The notes under the pieces are model-generated. The model saw only the letters and a program-made list of their open reading frames with translations, did not search any database and was not told the origin of the DNA. A stretch of 64,000 nt of DNA from Tetradesmus obliquus (taxonomy: Eukaryota; Chlorophyta; Chlorophyceae; Sphaeropleales; Scenedesmaceae), in the NCBI GenBank assembly GCA_030272155.1, contig CP126192.1, positions 4,436,501 through 4,500,500 on the forward strand. The letters are read 5' to 3'. Positions 30,868 through 42,563 of this stretch are shown here, piece by piece. The position numbers and the translations under genes were made by a program. Position 1 is the stretch's first letter. Each line of letters begins with the position of its first letter.

Positions 30868-31736
30868 CAATGGATCTTTTTATGGAGCAAGTGCACAGTT
30901 ATTTAGGTCGACCCTTGTAACGTTCTTGCTTCAAAAAAAAAAAACAAAAAAAAATAAACTTTCACAATTTTTTTATTTTTCTTTTAAGCAAGAACGTTAC
31001 AAGGGCTGACCTAAATAACTGTGCACTTGCTCCATAAAAAGATCCATTGAGAGAGTGAGGCAACCTGTTCCGCACTCACTCCACAGGTCTCTTGTACCAA
31101 GAGACGCTGTCAGGTCCTGGATGCCTTTCGGGGCTGCTCCGCAAGGGGCTGTCTGCATGATCGTGTGACAGCGTCTCTTGGTACAAGAGACCTGTGGAGT
31201 GAGTGCGGAACAGGTTGCCTCACTCTCTCAATGGATCTTTTTATGGAGCAAGTGCACAGTTATTTAGGTCAGCCCTTGTAACGTTCTTGCTTCAAAAAAA
31301 AAAAAAAAAAAAGAGACGCTGTCACACGATCATGCAGACAGCCCCTTGCGGAGCAGCCCCGAAAGGCATCCAGGACCTGACCGAGTGCCCAGACTCCACT
31401 AAAATCACAGTCGCGCAATGACGTCCTGTGATGTGTGACAGACCGTGACTGGCCCTTGAATCAAAATCCGTCACTGGATCTTTTTATGGAGCAAGTGCAC
31501 AGTTATTTAGGTCAGCCCTTGTAACGTTCTTGCTTCAAAAAAAAAAAAAAAAAAATCCGTCCATGGCGCAACTGTCAGCTATCACTGCATGGCGACTTGC
31601 ACACCTCTAAAAGCTGCACTTTACAGGCAGCATTACGACACCTACACAAGACGCCTATTAATAGGTGACGGATTGTCGACACAGACATCCCCACCTGACT
31701 ATTCATGGACTCTCCACTTCATGCAAAGCACATCCT
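30868..31736. mobile_element. Cluster of nested LINE 3' fragments in both orientations
   Basis: In order: a plus 3' end (30868-30944), a minus 3' end after a T-rich run (about 30971-31112), a plus 3' end (about 31113-31311 with its A-run), a minus fragment (about 31312-31473), a plus 3' end (about 31474-31555) and a minus fragment (about 31556-31736). Positions 30986-31112 and 31166-31292 form a perfect 127-bp inverted repeat with a 53-bp spacer. Confidence 0.75.
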
Positions 31737-32062
31737 CACGATGCACACATAGCAAATTTAACAAATGCGCCACTACGCGGGCCGGGCCGAAATTTCAACC
31801 GTGGCGGCACATCGAAGGCCGCTGCGATTACTTTTGTATGTCGGTCCTAGGCAGGTGGGGGCCTCACATGCTTGGTCATGGATTGTCCGGGATAAATGCG
31901 TCCAGTAGGATTTGTAGCCGGCCAGTGAGTTTCCAGTGGCGGTTCACAGACACCCCTGCCAGCCCGCCTCCTTCGTCTAGGACATTCGTACGGCTTCAAA
32001 TTAGATAAATAAACATTCTACAAACAGGTGTAACAACGAATAAACTCTCACGATGCACACAT
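31737..32062 (+). repeat. Satellite monomer bordering the long LINE
   Basis: One monomer of the 311-bp family, interrupted after GATGCACACAT (32052-32062). That string is repeated right after the LINE tail at 37966-37976. Confidence 0.9.
32052..32062 (+). repeat. Target-site duplication, left copy
   Basis: GATGCACACAT here and at 37966-37976 bracket the LINE. In uninterrupted satellite the string occurs once and is followed by AGCAAATTT. Confidence 0.9.
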
Positions 32063-32496
32063 GTCAGAAAATAGTTCAACAGGACACAGAACCTGTGATT
32101 GAGTTTACAGACGGGCAGGGCAGGTTACTCAGGGTAGCCTGGACAACGCCGTGGGGCCAGCAGGTGGCAGCGGTGGCGGTGTATGCGCCGCACGAACCCA
32201 CGGGGCGCCCAGCCTGGTTTCAGGGGCCTTATCAGGAGGCACTGGAGGCAGGCGCGCAGGGGTCCAGCCTGATTGTGGGCGGGGACTTCAACTGTGCCTT
32301 GCAGGAAATCGACGTGCAGCCAGTGGCTGGCACGCGGGCGCGACACTCGCGCCGCATGGTGGGGGCAGCGCAGCTGCAGCGCGTCACTGTGCGCTCGGGC
32401 CTGGTGGATGCGTGGCGACACTGCAACCCGCACGCCAGGCAGCCTACGCATTACAGCTACCATGGCAGCGCAGCTGGCAGCAGCAACGCGGCAGCC

Positions 32497-32545
<49 letters not shown>

Positions 32546-35500
32546 TAACAGACGCTACAGCCACAGCTCATGCTGCAGCCGCGGCGGCTGCAGTAGCGGC
32601 TGCAGCAGCAGCAGGCAGCAGGCGAGATCAGGGCCAGCCAGCAGCAGCAAATCAAGCCACGTCAGCCGGCAGGATTGACTATGTCTTCTTGTCAGCAGAC
32701 CTGGTTGAGGAGGGCTGGCTGCAGAAGGCCACACAGCACACGAGGCAGCCTTCAGATCACCGCCCTGTGGTTGTCAAGCTGCGGCCGCCTGGCATGCCGC
32801 TCCTTGGACAGCGCAGGTGGTGCTTCCCCACCTCTGCTCTGGGTGGCGCAGCTTTTGTCTCAGCTATGCAGGAGAGCCTGTCAGCAGCGGTGGAGCAGCA
32901 GCAGCAGCAGCGGCCGCGCAACAACCCAGCAGCTGAGTTTGAGCACCTTAAGCAGCATGCTGTGACTGCCACTGCAGTCATAATGCAGCGACAGAGGCTG
33001 CAGCAGCAGGCAGAACTTAGGCGGCTGCGCAGGGCGGTGGCAACAGCCGGCTGGCAGCAGCGCCAGCACAGCAATGGGCAGACGCAAACCAACCTTCAGC
33101 ATGCAGAACAGCAGTTGCTGGATTATGAAGTGCAGCAACGCCAGCAGCAGCAGGAGAAGACTGATGCGATGTACGAGTTGTACGCTGATGGCCCGTCTAG
33201 CTTTTGGGGAGCGAGGCTAGGGCAGGCCGTGCCGGAGCCGCAGTATATCAGCGCTGTGGCTGCAGCAGATGGCACCACAGTGTCCACTGGCAGCAGCGAG
33301 GGCGCGGCAGCAGCAGGCAGCCTGCTTGCAGACTTTTATGACCCTGCAGAAGACGGGCTGTTCTCGCGACGCCCCACCAACCCACAGCAGCAGCAGGAGC
33401 TGCTTGCGTGTGTGGATAAGCAGCTTTCTTCGGAGCAGCAACAGCAATGCCTCGGCCCCGCAGGCGACGGCACCATCACCTTGGAGGAGGTGACAGCGGC
33501 ACTCAACAGCATGCCTAGAGGGAAGGTGCCAGGCAGCGATGGGCTCACGTATGAGTTCTATAGCGCATTCTGGGAGCAGCTAGGACCAGCTTTTGTGGCA
33601 GCATGCAACTTCCGGTTTGGTCTGGAGGGGGCGCTGCTGTCTCCGCAGCAGCGCCTTGGGCTCATCACCTTACTGTTCAAGGGTGGCGGTAAGCCAAGGG
33701 ACCAGGCTGCCAGCTACCGCCCCATCACGCTGATGAACTGTGATGTGCAAATTCTGGCGAAGGTGGTGGTGCTGCGGGCGGCGCCAGTGCTGGACAGCGT
33801 CGTGGACAGCACTCAGACAGCGTTTGTTCCAGGCAGGGACATTGCAGACAATGTGCTGCTGCACCTGGAGGAAGTTGACTTCCTCAGGACGCAGCAGCAG
33901 CCCGGCTGCATTTTGTTTCTGGATTTTGAGAAGGCCTATGACAGGCTAGACAGGGAATGGCTGATGAAGTGCATGGCAGCAATGCAGTTCCCGCCAGGCA
34001 TGCGTAGGTGGGTACAGCTGCTGCTGGCAGGCACACAGGGCCGCATCGTGTTCAACGGCGGCCACCTCAGCAGGGTGTTTGACATCCCCTCTGGCTGCGC
34101 GCAGGGCAGCCCACTCAGCCCGCTGCTGTATGTGCTAGCAGCGCAGCCGCTGGCGGCCAAATGCAGAGCGCTGCAAGCAGCAGGGGAAGTGGACAGCATC
34201 AGCATGCCCGATGGCTCAGCAGCACCCTGCAGCATGCAGCATGCAGACGACACCACCCTGCACGCCGCCAGCAGGCAAGGCGTTGCTGTGCTGGTGAGGA
34301 AAGCAGTACAGCCGTTTTGTGCAGCGAGTGGCGCCAAGCTGGGAGTCAGCAAGTGCCAGGGCATGGAAGTGGGCACGCAGCAGCCGTTTGTAGGGGTAGA
34401 TCCAGCCACGCAGATACCGTTCCATGATACAGCACTACACCCGATCAGGCACCTGGGTCTGCTGCTGTCAGCAGCAGGCGCAGAGCCGCATGCAGCAGCG
34501 CTGTACACGCAGCGCCTGCAAACCATCACATACCGGGCGCGGCAGTGGGCACGGCAGAATCTCAGCTATTTGGGGCGCTGCGCAGTTGCGCAGCAGATGA
34601 TGGCATCTTGCATCACCTATCATGCGCAGTTCGTGCCAGTCCCAGTAGATATCATGGCCAGGATGCACCGCCGCCTCTTAGGGTTTGTGACAGAGCAGGG
34701 CTGCGCTCGAGAAGCCAACATCCGGCAGTGGAATGAAAGCCCTCCGGCAGCAGTGGCCAGCCTGCCTTTCAGCATGGGCGGAATGAGGCAGGTTGATGTC
34801 AGGGCGCACGCCACAGCAATGCAGGCACGTACAGCAGCAGCATTGCTGTCGCCGCGGCGAGCCCCATGGAAGGCCTTCATGCGGGCCAACCTGCGCCACG
34901 CACTGCCAGGACTAGGGGAGGCAGCGTTGGTGCAGCGATCAAAGGCGCCGCTGCAGGCTGCCGCCAGGGGCGGCAGGCTGCCGCTGCGCCTATCAGCATA
35001 CATAGAGGCGCTGCAAAGCGTGGGCATTCACAGGCACGTCGAGCACAGCGCCATGACCAGCCAGCAGATCCAGCTTGAGCTGCTGGTGGGGAACCACAGC
35101 GTGGGCAGCAGCTCAGATGGGCAGATGTTGGCAGCAGCCGGTGCCCTCCCTGCTCAGCTGCGCCACGGCGCAGGCACCACACTGGGGCAGGTGCAGCAGC
35201 AGCTAACTGGACAGCCGCAGCAAGATGGCATTGTGCTGCCGCCGGCATGGCTGCACACTCTGCGGGAGGGCAGCACAGGTGCATGGCAGACCGACACGCA
35301 GCAACAGTGGGCACAACAGTTGCAGCACGATGGCACCACCAAGTGCTACAAGGTGCAGCTGGATGGCAGCTTGAAGGCCACAACAGCTGTCCTAATGGAC
35401 ACAGCAGCCCTCCAATGGGCGCCATGTTGTGTGGTAGATGTAACAGCAGTGCCGCACCCTGCATTTCAGCGGCAACAACAGCAGCGGCAGCAGCGGCAGC

Positions 35501-35681
35501 AGCAGCAGCAACAGCGGCAGCAGCCAGCAGCACGGCAACAGCGGCAGCCACGACAGCAGCAACAACAGGAACGTCAGCAGCAGCAGCTGCAGCAGCCAGC
35601 TGCATGGCAACAGCAGCAGCCGCGACAGCAGCAACAACAGGAACGGCAGCAGCAGCAGCAGCAGCAGCAGCACCACCAGGG

Positions 35682-35735
<54 letters not shown>

Positions 35736-37158
35736 CCAAGGACAGCACCAGCAACAGCAGCAGCAGCAGCAATCGCGAAGCACGCCGTCATGGTACCTGG
35801 TGGGGGCTTGGGCAGACATTCGCGTAGATCCTGGTGTATGGGGGATGGGGTTTGCTGTCAGCTTGCTGCAGTTCACGCCAAAGGTGGCAACATGCAGGCT
35901 GCTGCAGGAGCAATGCAGTCGGCAGTGCAAAGAGGGATGGCTATCAGGTGTCGGCATGCGCCCGCGCCTGTGGCGCAACCGCCTGGGTGCTGAGGCGCCA
36001 CAGGACGGCTTGCAGGAGATGGAGGCAGCTCAGAAACGGTCCTTCCAGCAAATGCAGCAAAATAGCGAGGCGCCTGGCAATCGTAGCAGCAGCAGCAGTG
36101 GCAGCCAGCGGTTTAGCGACGCAGCTATGATGGCGGCTTACCATGCGTCCTGGATGGATCCGTCCAGGGAGCGGGAGCTGCCAAGACAGCGCGCGGCAAC
36201 AGCAGCAGCAGTAGTCACGGCTCAACGGCAGCAACAGGAGCAGCAACAGCAGCGCATCAGCTGCCCGGCACACAATGATCTACTGGACCCGATCACTCAC
36301 TCCATGGGTGCTGCCAATGCCATGCAGCACCGCTGGGTGGCGAGTTATCAGCGGCTAAAAGACACCCAGCTGCCGAGGCGGCTGCGAGTGTTTGGCTGGC
36401 GGCTTCTGCATGCAGGAGTGAAGGTAGGCGCACGGCGCATGCTGGCATCCAGCAGACACGCGCCGGCTCACTTTACCTGCCCAGCACAGCAGTGCCAGCA
36501 GCCGCAGCAACTGGAGACCCTCACCCACTTGTTAGTGGAGTGCCCTGTAGCTGCAGCAGCGTGGCAGTGGTACGCGCAACAGGTGTGGCAGCGTGTGCAG
36601 CCCGGAGCAGTGGTCCCTGTTAATAACAGCCGTCTGCTGCTGCTGGATGACTTCAGTGTGTGGGCCCCGCCAGCAGGGCAGCAGCAGATGTGGACGCAGC
36701 TGCGTCTGCTGCTGCTGGAGTCCATTTGGGTGGTGCGCTGCAGCAGCATCAGGGCTGGCGTGATTGTGGCCAGTGCAGATGGCAGCGATGGCAGCGGCAG
36801 CCGCAATGCAGGCAGCAATTCTCAATCTCAGAGCCACGGCATCAGCGATGCAGAGGACAGCAGCAGCAACAGCAGCAGCATGGGCAGTCAACGGGGTACA
36901 ACTGGCGAGCCGGGCAGCTCATCATACGCTGCTAAGGCTGTGGCGTGTAGGTTTCTGGCAGAGCTGCGGCAGCAAATTCAGAGGGAGTGGGATAGGGTGG
37001 AAGTAGATGTTAGGATAGGTTGTGGGATACCGTTTGCATGGCTGCAGGGAAGGTCGCCTGAGATCAAACTTGTTGACTTTGAGCAGAAGTGGGGAGCACT
37101 GTATAGGATGGGCGCAAATGGGCGCATCAAGGTTCGGGCCAGCGCGGCTGGCATGTGA
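32053..37158 (+). CDS. LINE ORF2-type polyprotein: APE endonuclease (5' truncated), reverse transcriptase, zf-RVT
   Basis: 1,701 codons without a stop. APE: SLIVGGDFNCALQE (residues about 75-88), RIDYVFLS and SDHRPVVVKL (about 210-240). The first part of the domain with its N- and E-motifs is missing. A poly-Ala insert from GCA runs (about residues 145-190) interrupts the APE loop. Reverse transcriptase: YRPITLMNCDVQILAKV (about 556), FVPGRDIADNVLL, FLDFEKAYDRLD (about 622), GCAQGSPLSPLLYVLA and QHADDTTLHA (about 728), so the catalytic aspartates are present but the usual Y/F before ADD is H. A Gln/Arg-rich linker spans about 1138-1240. The zinc-knuckle domain has C-x4-C-x10-H-x4-C around 1475-1496. 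The ATG and the next two codons belong to the satellite target site, so the start is accidental. It probably supplied or resembles the enzyme that spread the local copies. Confidence 0.88.
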
Positions 37159-37965
37159 GGGATGGATTGGGCACGGGTCTACGAGGCGTGGTGGTCTGTT
37201 TTGACGGTTCGGGCGGGGTGTACAATGCATTCGTTGGAGTAGTGGCCGTCGTTCCTCGTTGTGATGTGTTGCAAAATAGTATGGCAAAGGCTAAGTTGAT
37301 GGCCGGGATACGTTATGTATGCATGTGAGTGGGTAGCAGAGTACGTTATGTATGCGTGCGTGTGGGTAGCAGTGTACGAGGATGTGTGCAGCATGTGTGG
37401 ATTAGTTTGTGTGTGTGGCTTTGTGTGCCTGAGGTGGTGTCATTTCCTACAGAATGCCACATATCTCATAGGTGTATGTTCGGTCAGTAGCAGGATGTGC
37501 TTTGCATGAAGTGGAGAGTCAATGAATAGTCAGGTGGGGATTGTCTGTGTCGACAATCCGTCACCTATTAATAGGCGTCTTGTGTAGGTGTCGTAATGCT
37601 GCCTGTAAAGTGCAGCTTGTAGAGGTGTACAAGTCACCATGCTGTGATAGCTGACAGTTACGCCATGGACAGATTTTGTTTCAAGGGCCAGTCACGGTAT
37701 GTCACACATCACAGGACGTCATTGCGCGACTGTGATTTTAGTGGAGTCTGGGCACTCGGTCAGGTCCTGGATGCCTTTCGGGGCTGCTCCGCAAGGGGCT
37801 GTCTGCATGATCGTGTGACAGCGTCTCTTGGTACAAGAGACCTGTGGAGTGAGTGCGGAACAGGTTGCCTCACTCTCTCAATGGATCTTTTTATGGAGCA
37901 AGTGCACAGTTATTTAGGTCAGCCCTTGTAACGTCCTTGCTTCAAAAAAAAAAAAAAAAAAAAAA
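32063..37965 (+). mobile_element. Long L1-type non-LTR retrotransposon (LINE), Zepp-like setting
   Basis: A 5.9-kb element with one long coding frame, a 3' UTR of about 785 bp (37159-37943) and a 22-nt poly(A) tail (37944-37965). CTTGTAACGTCCTTGCTTC just before the tail contains TGTAA, the green-algal polyadenylation signal. The 11-bp target-site duplication lies in satellite DNA. There are no terminal repeats, which fits LINE retrotransposition. The 5' end is truncated inside the endonuclease domain, so any ORF1 and 5' UTR are absent. The 3' UTR has an internal 33-bp duplication (about 37310-37375). Resemblance to algal Zepp elements is inferred from domain order, tail and nested clustering, not from a database comparison. 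Confidence 0.92.
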
Positions 37966-37976
37966 GATGCACACAT
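37966..37976 (+). repeat. Target-site duplication, right copy
   Basis: GATGCACACAT directly follows the 22-nt poly(A) and continues into satellite as AGCAAATTTAAC, the sequence expected if the LINE were absent. Confidence 0.9.
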
Positions 37977-40674
37977 AGCAAATTTAACAAATGCGCCACT
38001 ACGCGGGCCGGGCCGAAATTTCAACCGTGGCGGCACATCGAAGGCCGCTGCGATTACTTTTGTATGTCGGTCCTAGGCAGGTGGGGGCCTCACATGCTTG
38101 GTCATGGATTGTCCGGGATAAATGCGTCCAGTAGGATTTGTAGCCGGCCAGTGAGTTTCCAGTGGCGGTTCACAGACACCCCTGCCAGCCCGCCTCCTTC
38201 GTCTAGGACATTCGTACGGCTTCAAATTTGATAAATAATCATTCTACAAACAGGTGTAACAACGAATAAACTCTCACGATGCACACATAGCAAATTTAAC
38301 AAATGCGCCACTACGCGGGCCGGGCCGAAATTTCAACCGTGGCGGCACATCGAAGGCCGCTGCGATTACTTTTGTATGTCGGTCCTAGGCAGGTGGGGGC
38401 CTCACATGCTTGGTCATGGATTGATCGGGATAAATGCGTCCAGAAAAATGTTTATGGAGCAAGTGCACAGTTATTTAAATCAGCCCTTGTAACGTTCTTG
38501 CTTCAAAAAAAAAAAAAAAAGCTGCAGTTTACAGGCAGCATTACGGCTTCAAATTTGATAAATAAACATTTTACAAACAGGTGTAACAACGAATAAACTC
38601 TCACGAGGCACACATAGCACAACTCCAAAATGGCCACTACGCGGGCCGGGCCAAAATTTCAACCGTGGCGGCACGTCGAAGGCCGCTGCGATTACTTTTG
38701 TATGTCGGTCCTAGGCAGGTGGGGGCCTCACATGCTTGGTCATGGATTGTCCGGGATAAATGCGTCCAGTAGGATTTTTAGCCGGCCAGTGAGTTTCCAG
38801 TGGCAGTTCACAGACACCCCTGCCAGCCCGCCTCCTTCGTCTAGGACATTCGTACGGCTTCAAATTTGATAAATAATCATTCTACAAACAGGTGTAACAA
38901 CGAATAAACTCTCACGATGCACACATAGCAAATTTAACAAATGCGCCACTACGCGGGCCGGGCCGAAATTTCAACCGTGGCGGCACATCGAAGGCCGCTG
39001 CGATTACTTTTGTATGTCGGTCCTAGGCAGGTGGGGGCCTCACATGCTTGGTCATGGATTGTCCGGGATAAATGCGTCCAGTAGGATTTGTAGCCGGCCA
39101 GTGAGTTTCCAGTGGCGGTTCACAGACACCCCTGCCAGCCCGCCTCCTTCGTCTAGGACATTCGTACGGCTTCAAATTTGATAAATAAACATTTTACAAA
39201 CAGGTGTAACAACGAATAAACTCTCACGAGGCACACATAGCAAATTTAAGGAGCAAGTGCACAGTTATTTAGGTCAGCCCTTGTAACGTTCTTGCTTCAA
39301 AAAAAAAAAACGTTCATGCTTAAAAAAAAAATAGCAAATTTAACAAATGCGCCACTACGCGGGCCGGGCCGAAGTTTCAACCGTGGCGGCACGTCGAAGG
39401 CCGCTGCGATTACTTTTGTATGTCGGTCCTAGGCAGGTGGGGGCCTCACATGCTTGGTCATGGATTGTCCGGGATAAATGCGTCCAGTAGGATTTGTAGC
39501 CGGCCAGTGAGTTTCCAGTGGCGGTTCACAGACACCCCTGCCAGCCCGCCTCCTTCGTCTAGGAAAAACGTACGGCTTCAAATTTGATAAATAAACATTT
39601 TACAAACAGGTGTAACAACGAATAAACTCTCACGAGGCACACATAGCACAACTCCAAAATGGCCACTACGCGGGCCGGGCCGAAATTTCAACCGTGGCGG
39701 CACGTCGAAGGCCGCTGCGCGGAGCAAGTGCACAGTTATTTAGGTCAGCCCTTGTAACGTTCTTGCTTCAAAAAAAAAAAAAAAAAAAAAAAGGCCGCTG
39801 CGATTACTTTTGTATGTCGGTCCTAGGCTGGTGGGGGCCTAACATGCTTGGTCATGGATTGTCCGGGATAAATGCGTCCAGTAGGATTTGTAGCCGGCCA
39901 GTGAGTTTCCAGTGGCGGTTCACAGACACCCCTGCCAGCCCGCCTCCTTCGTCTAGGACATTCGTACGGCTTCAAATTTGATAAATAATCATTCTACAAA
40001 CAGGTGTAACAACGAATAAACTCTCACGATGCACACATAGCACAACTCAAAAAAAAAAAAATATAAAAAACTCCAAAATGGCCACTACGCGGGCCGGGCC
40101 GAAATTTCAACCGTGGCGGCACATCGAAGGCCGCTGCGATTACTTTTGTATGTCGGTCCTAGGCAGGTGGGGGCCTCACATGCTTGGTCATGGATTGTCC
40201 GGGATAAATGCGTCCAGTAGGATTTGTAGCCGGCCAGTGAGTTTCCAGTGGCGGTTCACAGACACCCCTGCCAGCCCGCCTCCTTCGTCTAGGAAAAACG
40301 TACGGCTTCAAATTTGATAAATAAACATTTTACAAACAGGTGTAACAACGAATAAACTCTCACGAGGCACACATAGCACAACTCCAAAATGGCCACTACG
40401 CGGGCCGGGCCGAAATTTCAACCGTGGCGGCACGTCGAAGGCCGCTGCAATTACTTTTGTATGTCGGTCCTAGGCTGGTGGGGGCCTAACATGCTTGGTC
40501 ATGGATTGTCCGGGATAAATGCGTCCAGTAGGATTTTTAGCCGGCCAGTGAGTTTCCAGTGGCGGTTCACAGACACCCCTGCCAGCCCGCCTCCTTCGTC
40601 TAGGACATTCGTACGGCTTCAAATTAGATAAATAAACATTCTACAAACAGGTGTAACAACGAATAAACTCTCAC
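37966..40674 (+). repeat. Satellite array with short LINE 3' insertions
   Basis: About eight monomers, some modified. A chimaeric monomer with LINE 3' end lies at about 38303-38560. A short double-tailed LINE insertion lies at about 39250-39332. A 73-bp LINE 3' end plus A-run (39720-39792) is flanked by the 10-bp duplication GGCCGCTGCG (39710-39719 and 39793-39802). An A-rich run interrupts a monomer at about 40049-40070. Confidence 0.9.
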
Positions 40675-41159
40675 AATGGATCTTTTTATGGAGCAAGTGC
40701 ACAGTTATTTAGGTCGACCCTTGTAACGTTCTTGCTTCAAAAAAAAAAAACAAAAAAAAATAAACTTTCACAATTTTTTTATTTTTCTTTTAAGCAAGAA
40801 CGTTACAAGGGCTGACCTAAATAACTGTGCACTTGCTCCATAAAAAGATCCATTGAGAGAGTGAGGCAACCTGTTCCGCACTCACTCCACAGGTCTCTTG
40901 TACCCAGAGACGCTGTCACACGATTTTTTTTTTTTTTTTTTTGAAGCAAGAACGTTACAAGGGCTGACCTAAATAACTGTGCACTTGCTCCATAAAAAGA
41001 TCCATTGATCTGTCACACGATCATGCAGACAGCCCCTTGCGGAGCAGCCCCGAAAGGCATCCAGGACCTGACCGAGTGCCCAGACTCCACTAAAATCACA
41101 GTCGCGCAATGACGTCCTGTGATGTGTGACAGACCGTGACTGGCCCTTGAATCAAAATC
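40675..41159. mobile_element. LINE-fragment composite, first form
   Basis: A plus LINE 3' end with broken A-run (40675-40760), a minus 3' end (about 40790-40924) and a second minus 3' end after a T-run (about 40925-41010), followed by 3' UTR fragments ending GAATCAAAATC. CTGTCACACGAT flanks the inner T-tailed copy on both sides, as expected of a target-site duplication. It lacks the middle plus/minus pieces seen in the later composites, so it may be their precursor. Confidence 0.7.
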
Positions 41160-41716
41160 TTTTGTATGTCGGTCCTAGGCAGGTGGGGGCCTCACATGCT
41201 TGGTCATGGATTGTCCGGGATAAATGCGTCCAGTAGGATTTTTAGCCGGCCAGTGAGTTTCCAGTGGCGGTTCACAGACACCCCTGCCAGCCCGCCTCCT
41301 TCGTCTAGGACATTCGCACGGCTTCAAATTTGATAAATAATCATTCTACAAACAGGTGTAACAACGAATAGACTCTCACGATGCACACATAGCACAACTC
41401 AAAAAAAAAAAAAAAAAAAAAAACTCCAAAATGGCCACTACGCGGGCCGGGCCGAAATTTCAACCGTGGCGGCACGTCGAAGGCCGCTGCAATTACTTTT
41501 GTATGTCGGTCCTAGGCTGGTGGGGGCCTAACATGCTTGGTCATGGATTGTCCGGGATAAATGCGTCCAGTAGGATTTGTAGCCGGCCAGTGAGTTTCCA
41601 GTGGCGGTTCACAGACACCCCTGCCAGCCCGCCTCCTTCGTCTAGGACATTCGTACGGCTTCAAATTTGATAAATAAACATTCTACAAACAGGTGTAACA
41701 ACGAATAAACTCTCAC
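41160..41716 (+). repeat. Satellite block
   Basis: A partial monomer starting TTTTGTATGTCGG, then a 22-nt-class A-run (about 41401-41422), then a complete monomer from 41431. Confidence 0.9.
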
Positions 41717-42529
41717 AATGGATCTTTTTATGGAGCAAGTGCACAGTTATTTAGGTCCGCCCTTGTAACGTTCTTGCTTCAAACTCTCACGATTTAATTT
41801 TTTTTTTTTTAAGCAAGAACGTTACAAGGGCTGACCTAAATAACTGTGCACTTGCTCCATAAAAAGATCCATTGAGAGAGTGAGGCAACCTGTTCCGCAC
41901 TCACTCCACAGGTCTCTTGTACCAAGAGACGCTGTCACACGATCATGCAGACAGCCCCTTGCGGAGCAGCCCCGAAAGGCATCCAGGACCTGACCGAGTG
42001 CCCAGACTCCACTAAAATCACAGTCAGTATTGCTTCAAAAAAAAAAAAAAAAAACACAGTCGCGCAATGACGTCCTGTGATGTGTGACAGACCGTTTTTT
42101 TTTTTTTTTTTTTTTTTTTTTTGAAGCAAGAACGTTACAAGGGCGGACCTAAATAACTGTGCACTTGCTCCATAAAAAGATCCATTGAGACAGGTGTGAC
42201 AGACCGTGACTGGCCCTTGAATCAAAATCCGTCCATGGCGCAACTGTCAGCTATCACTGCATGGCGACTTGCACACCTCTAAAAGCTGCACTTTTAGAGG
42301 TGTGCAAGTCGCCATGCAGTGATAGCTGACAGTTGCGCCATGGACGGATTTTGATTCAAGGGCCAGTCACGGTCTGTCACACATCACAGGACGTCATTGC
42401 GCGACTGTGATTTTTTTTTTTGAAGCAAGAACGACTGTGATTTTAGTGGAGTCTGGGCACTCGGTCAGGTCCTGGATGCCTTTCGGGGCTGCTCCGCAAG
42501 GGGCTGTCTGCATGATCGTGTGACAGCGT

Positions 42530-42563
<34 letters not shown>

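Noticed and set aside
35247-35993. Alternative-frame open stretch of poly-Ala/Thr over the LINE linker
   Set aside because: It is the CAG run read in another frame. The frame with RT and zinc knuckle runs through it without a stop.
32063-37965. LTR retrotransposon
   Set aside because: There are no long terminal repeats, and no protease or integrase. The APE domain, poly(A) tail, 5' truncation and variable target-site duplications all point to a LINE.
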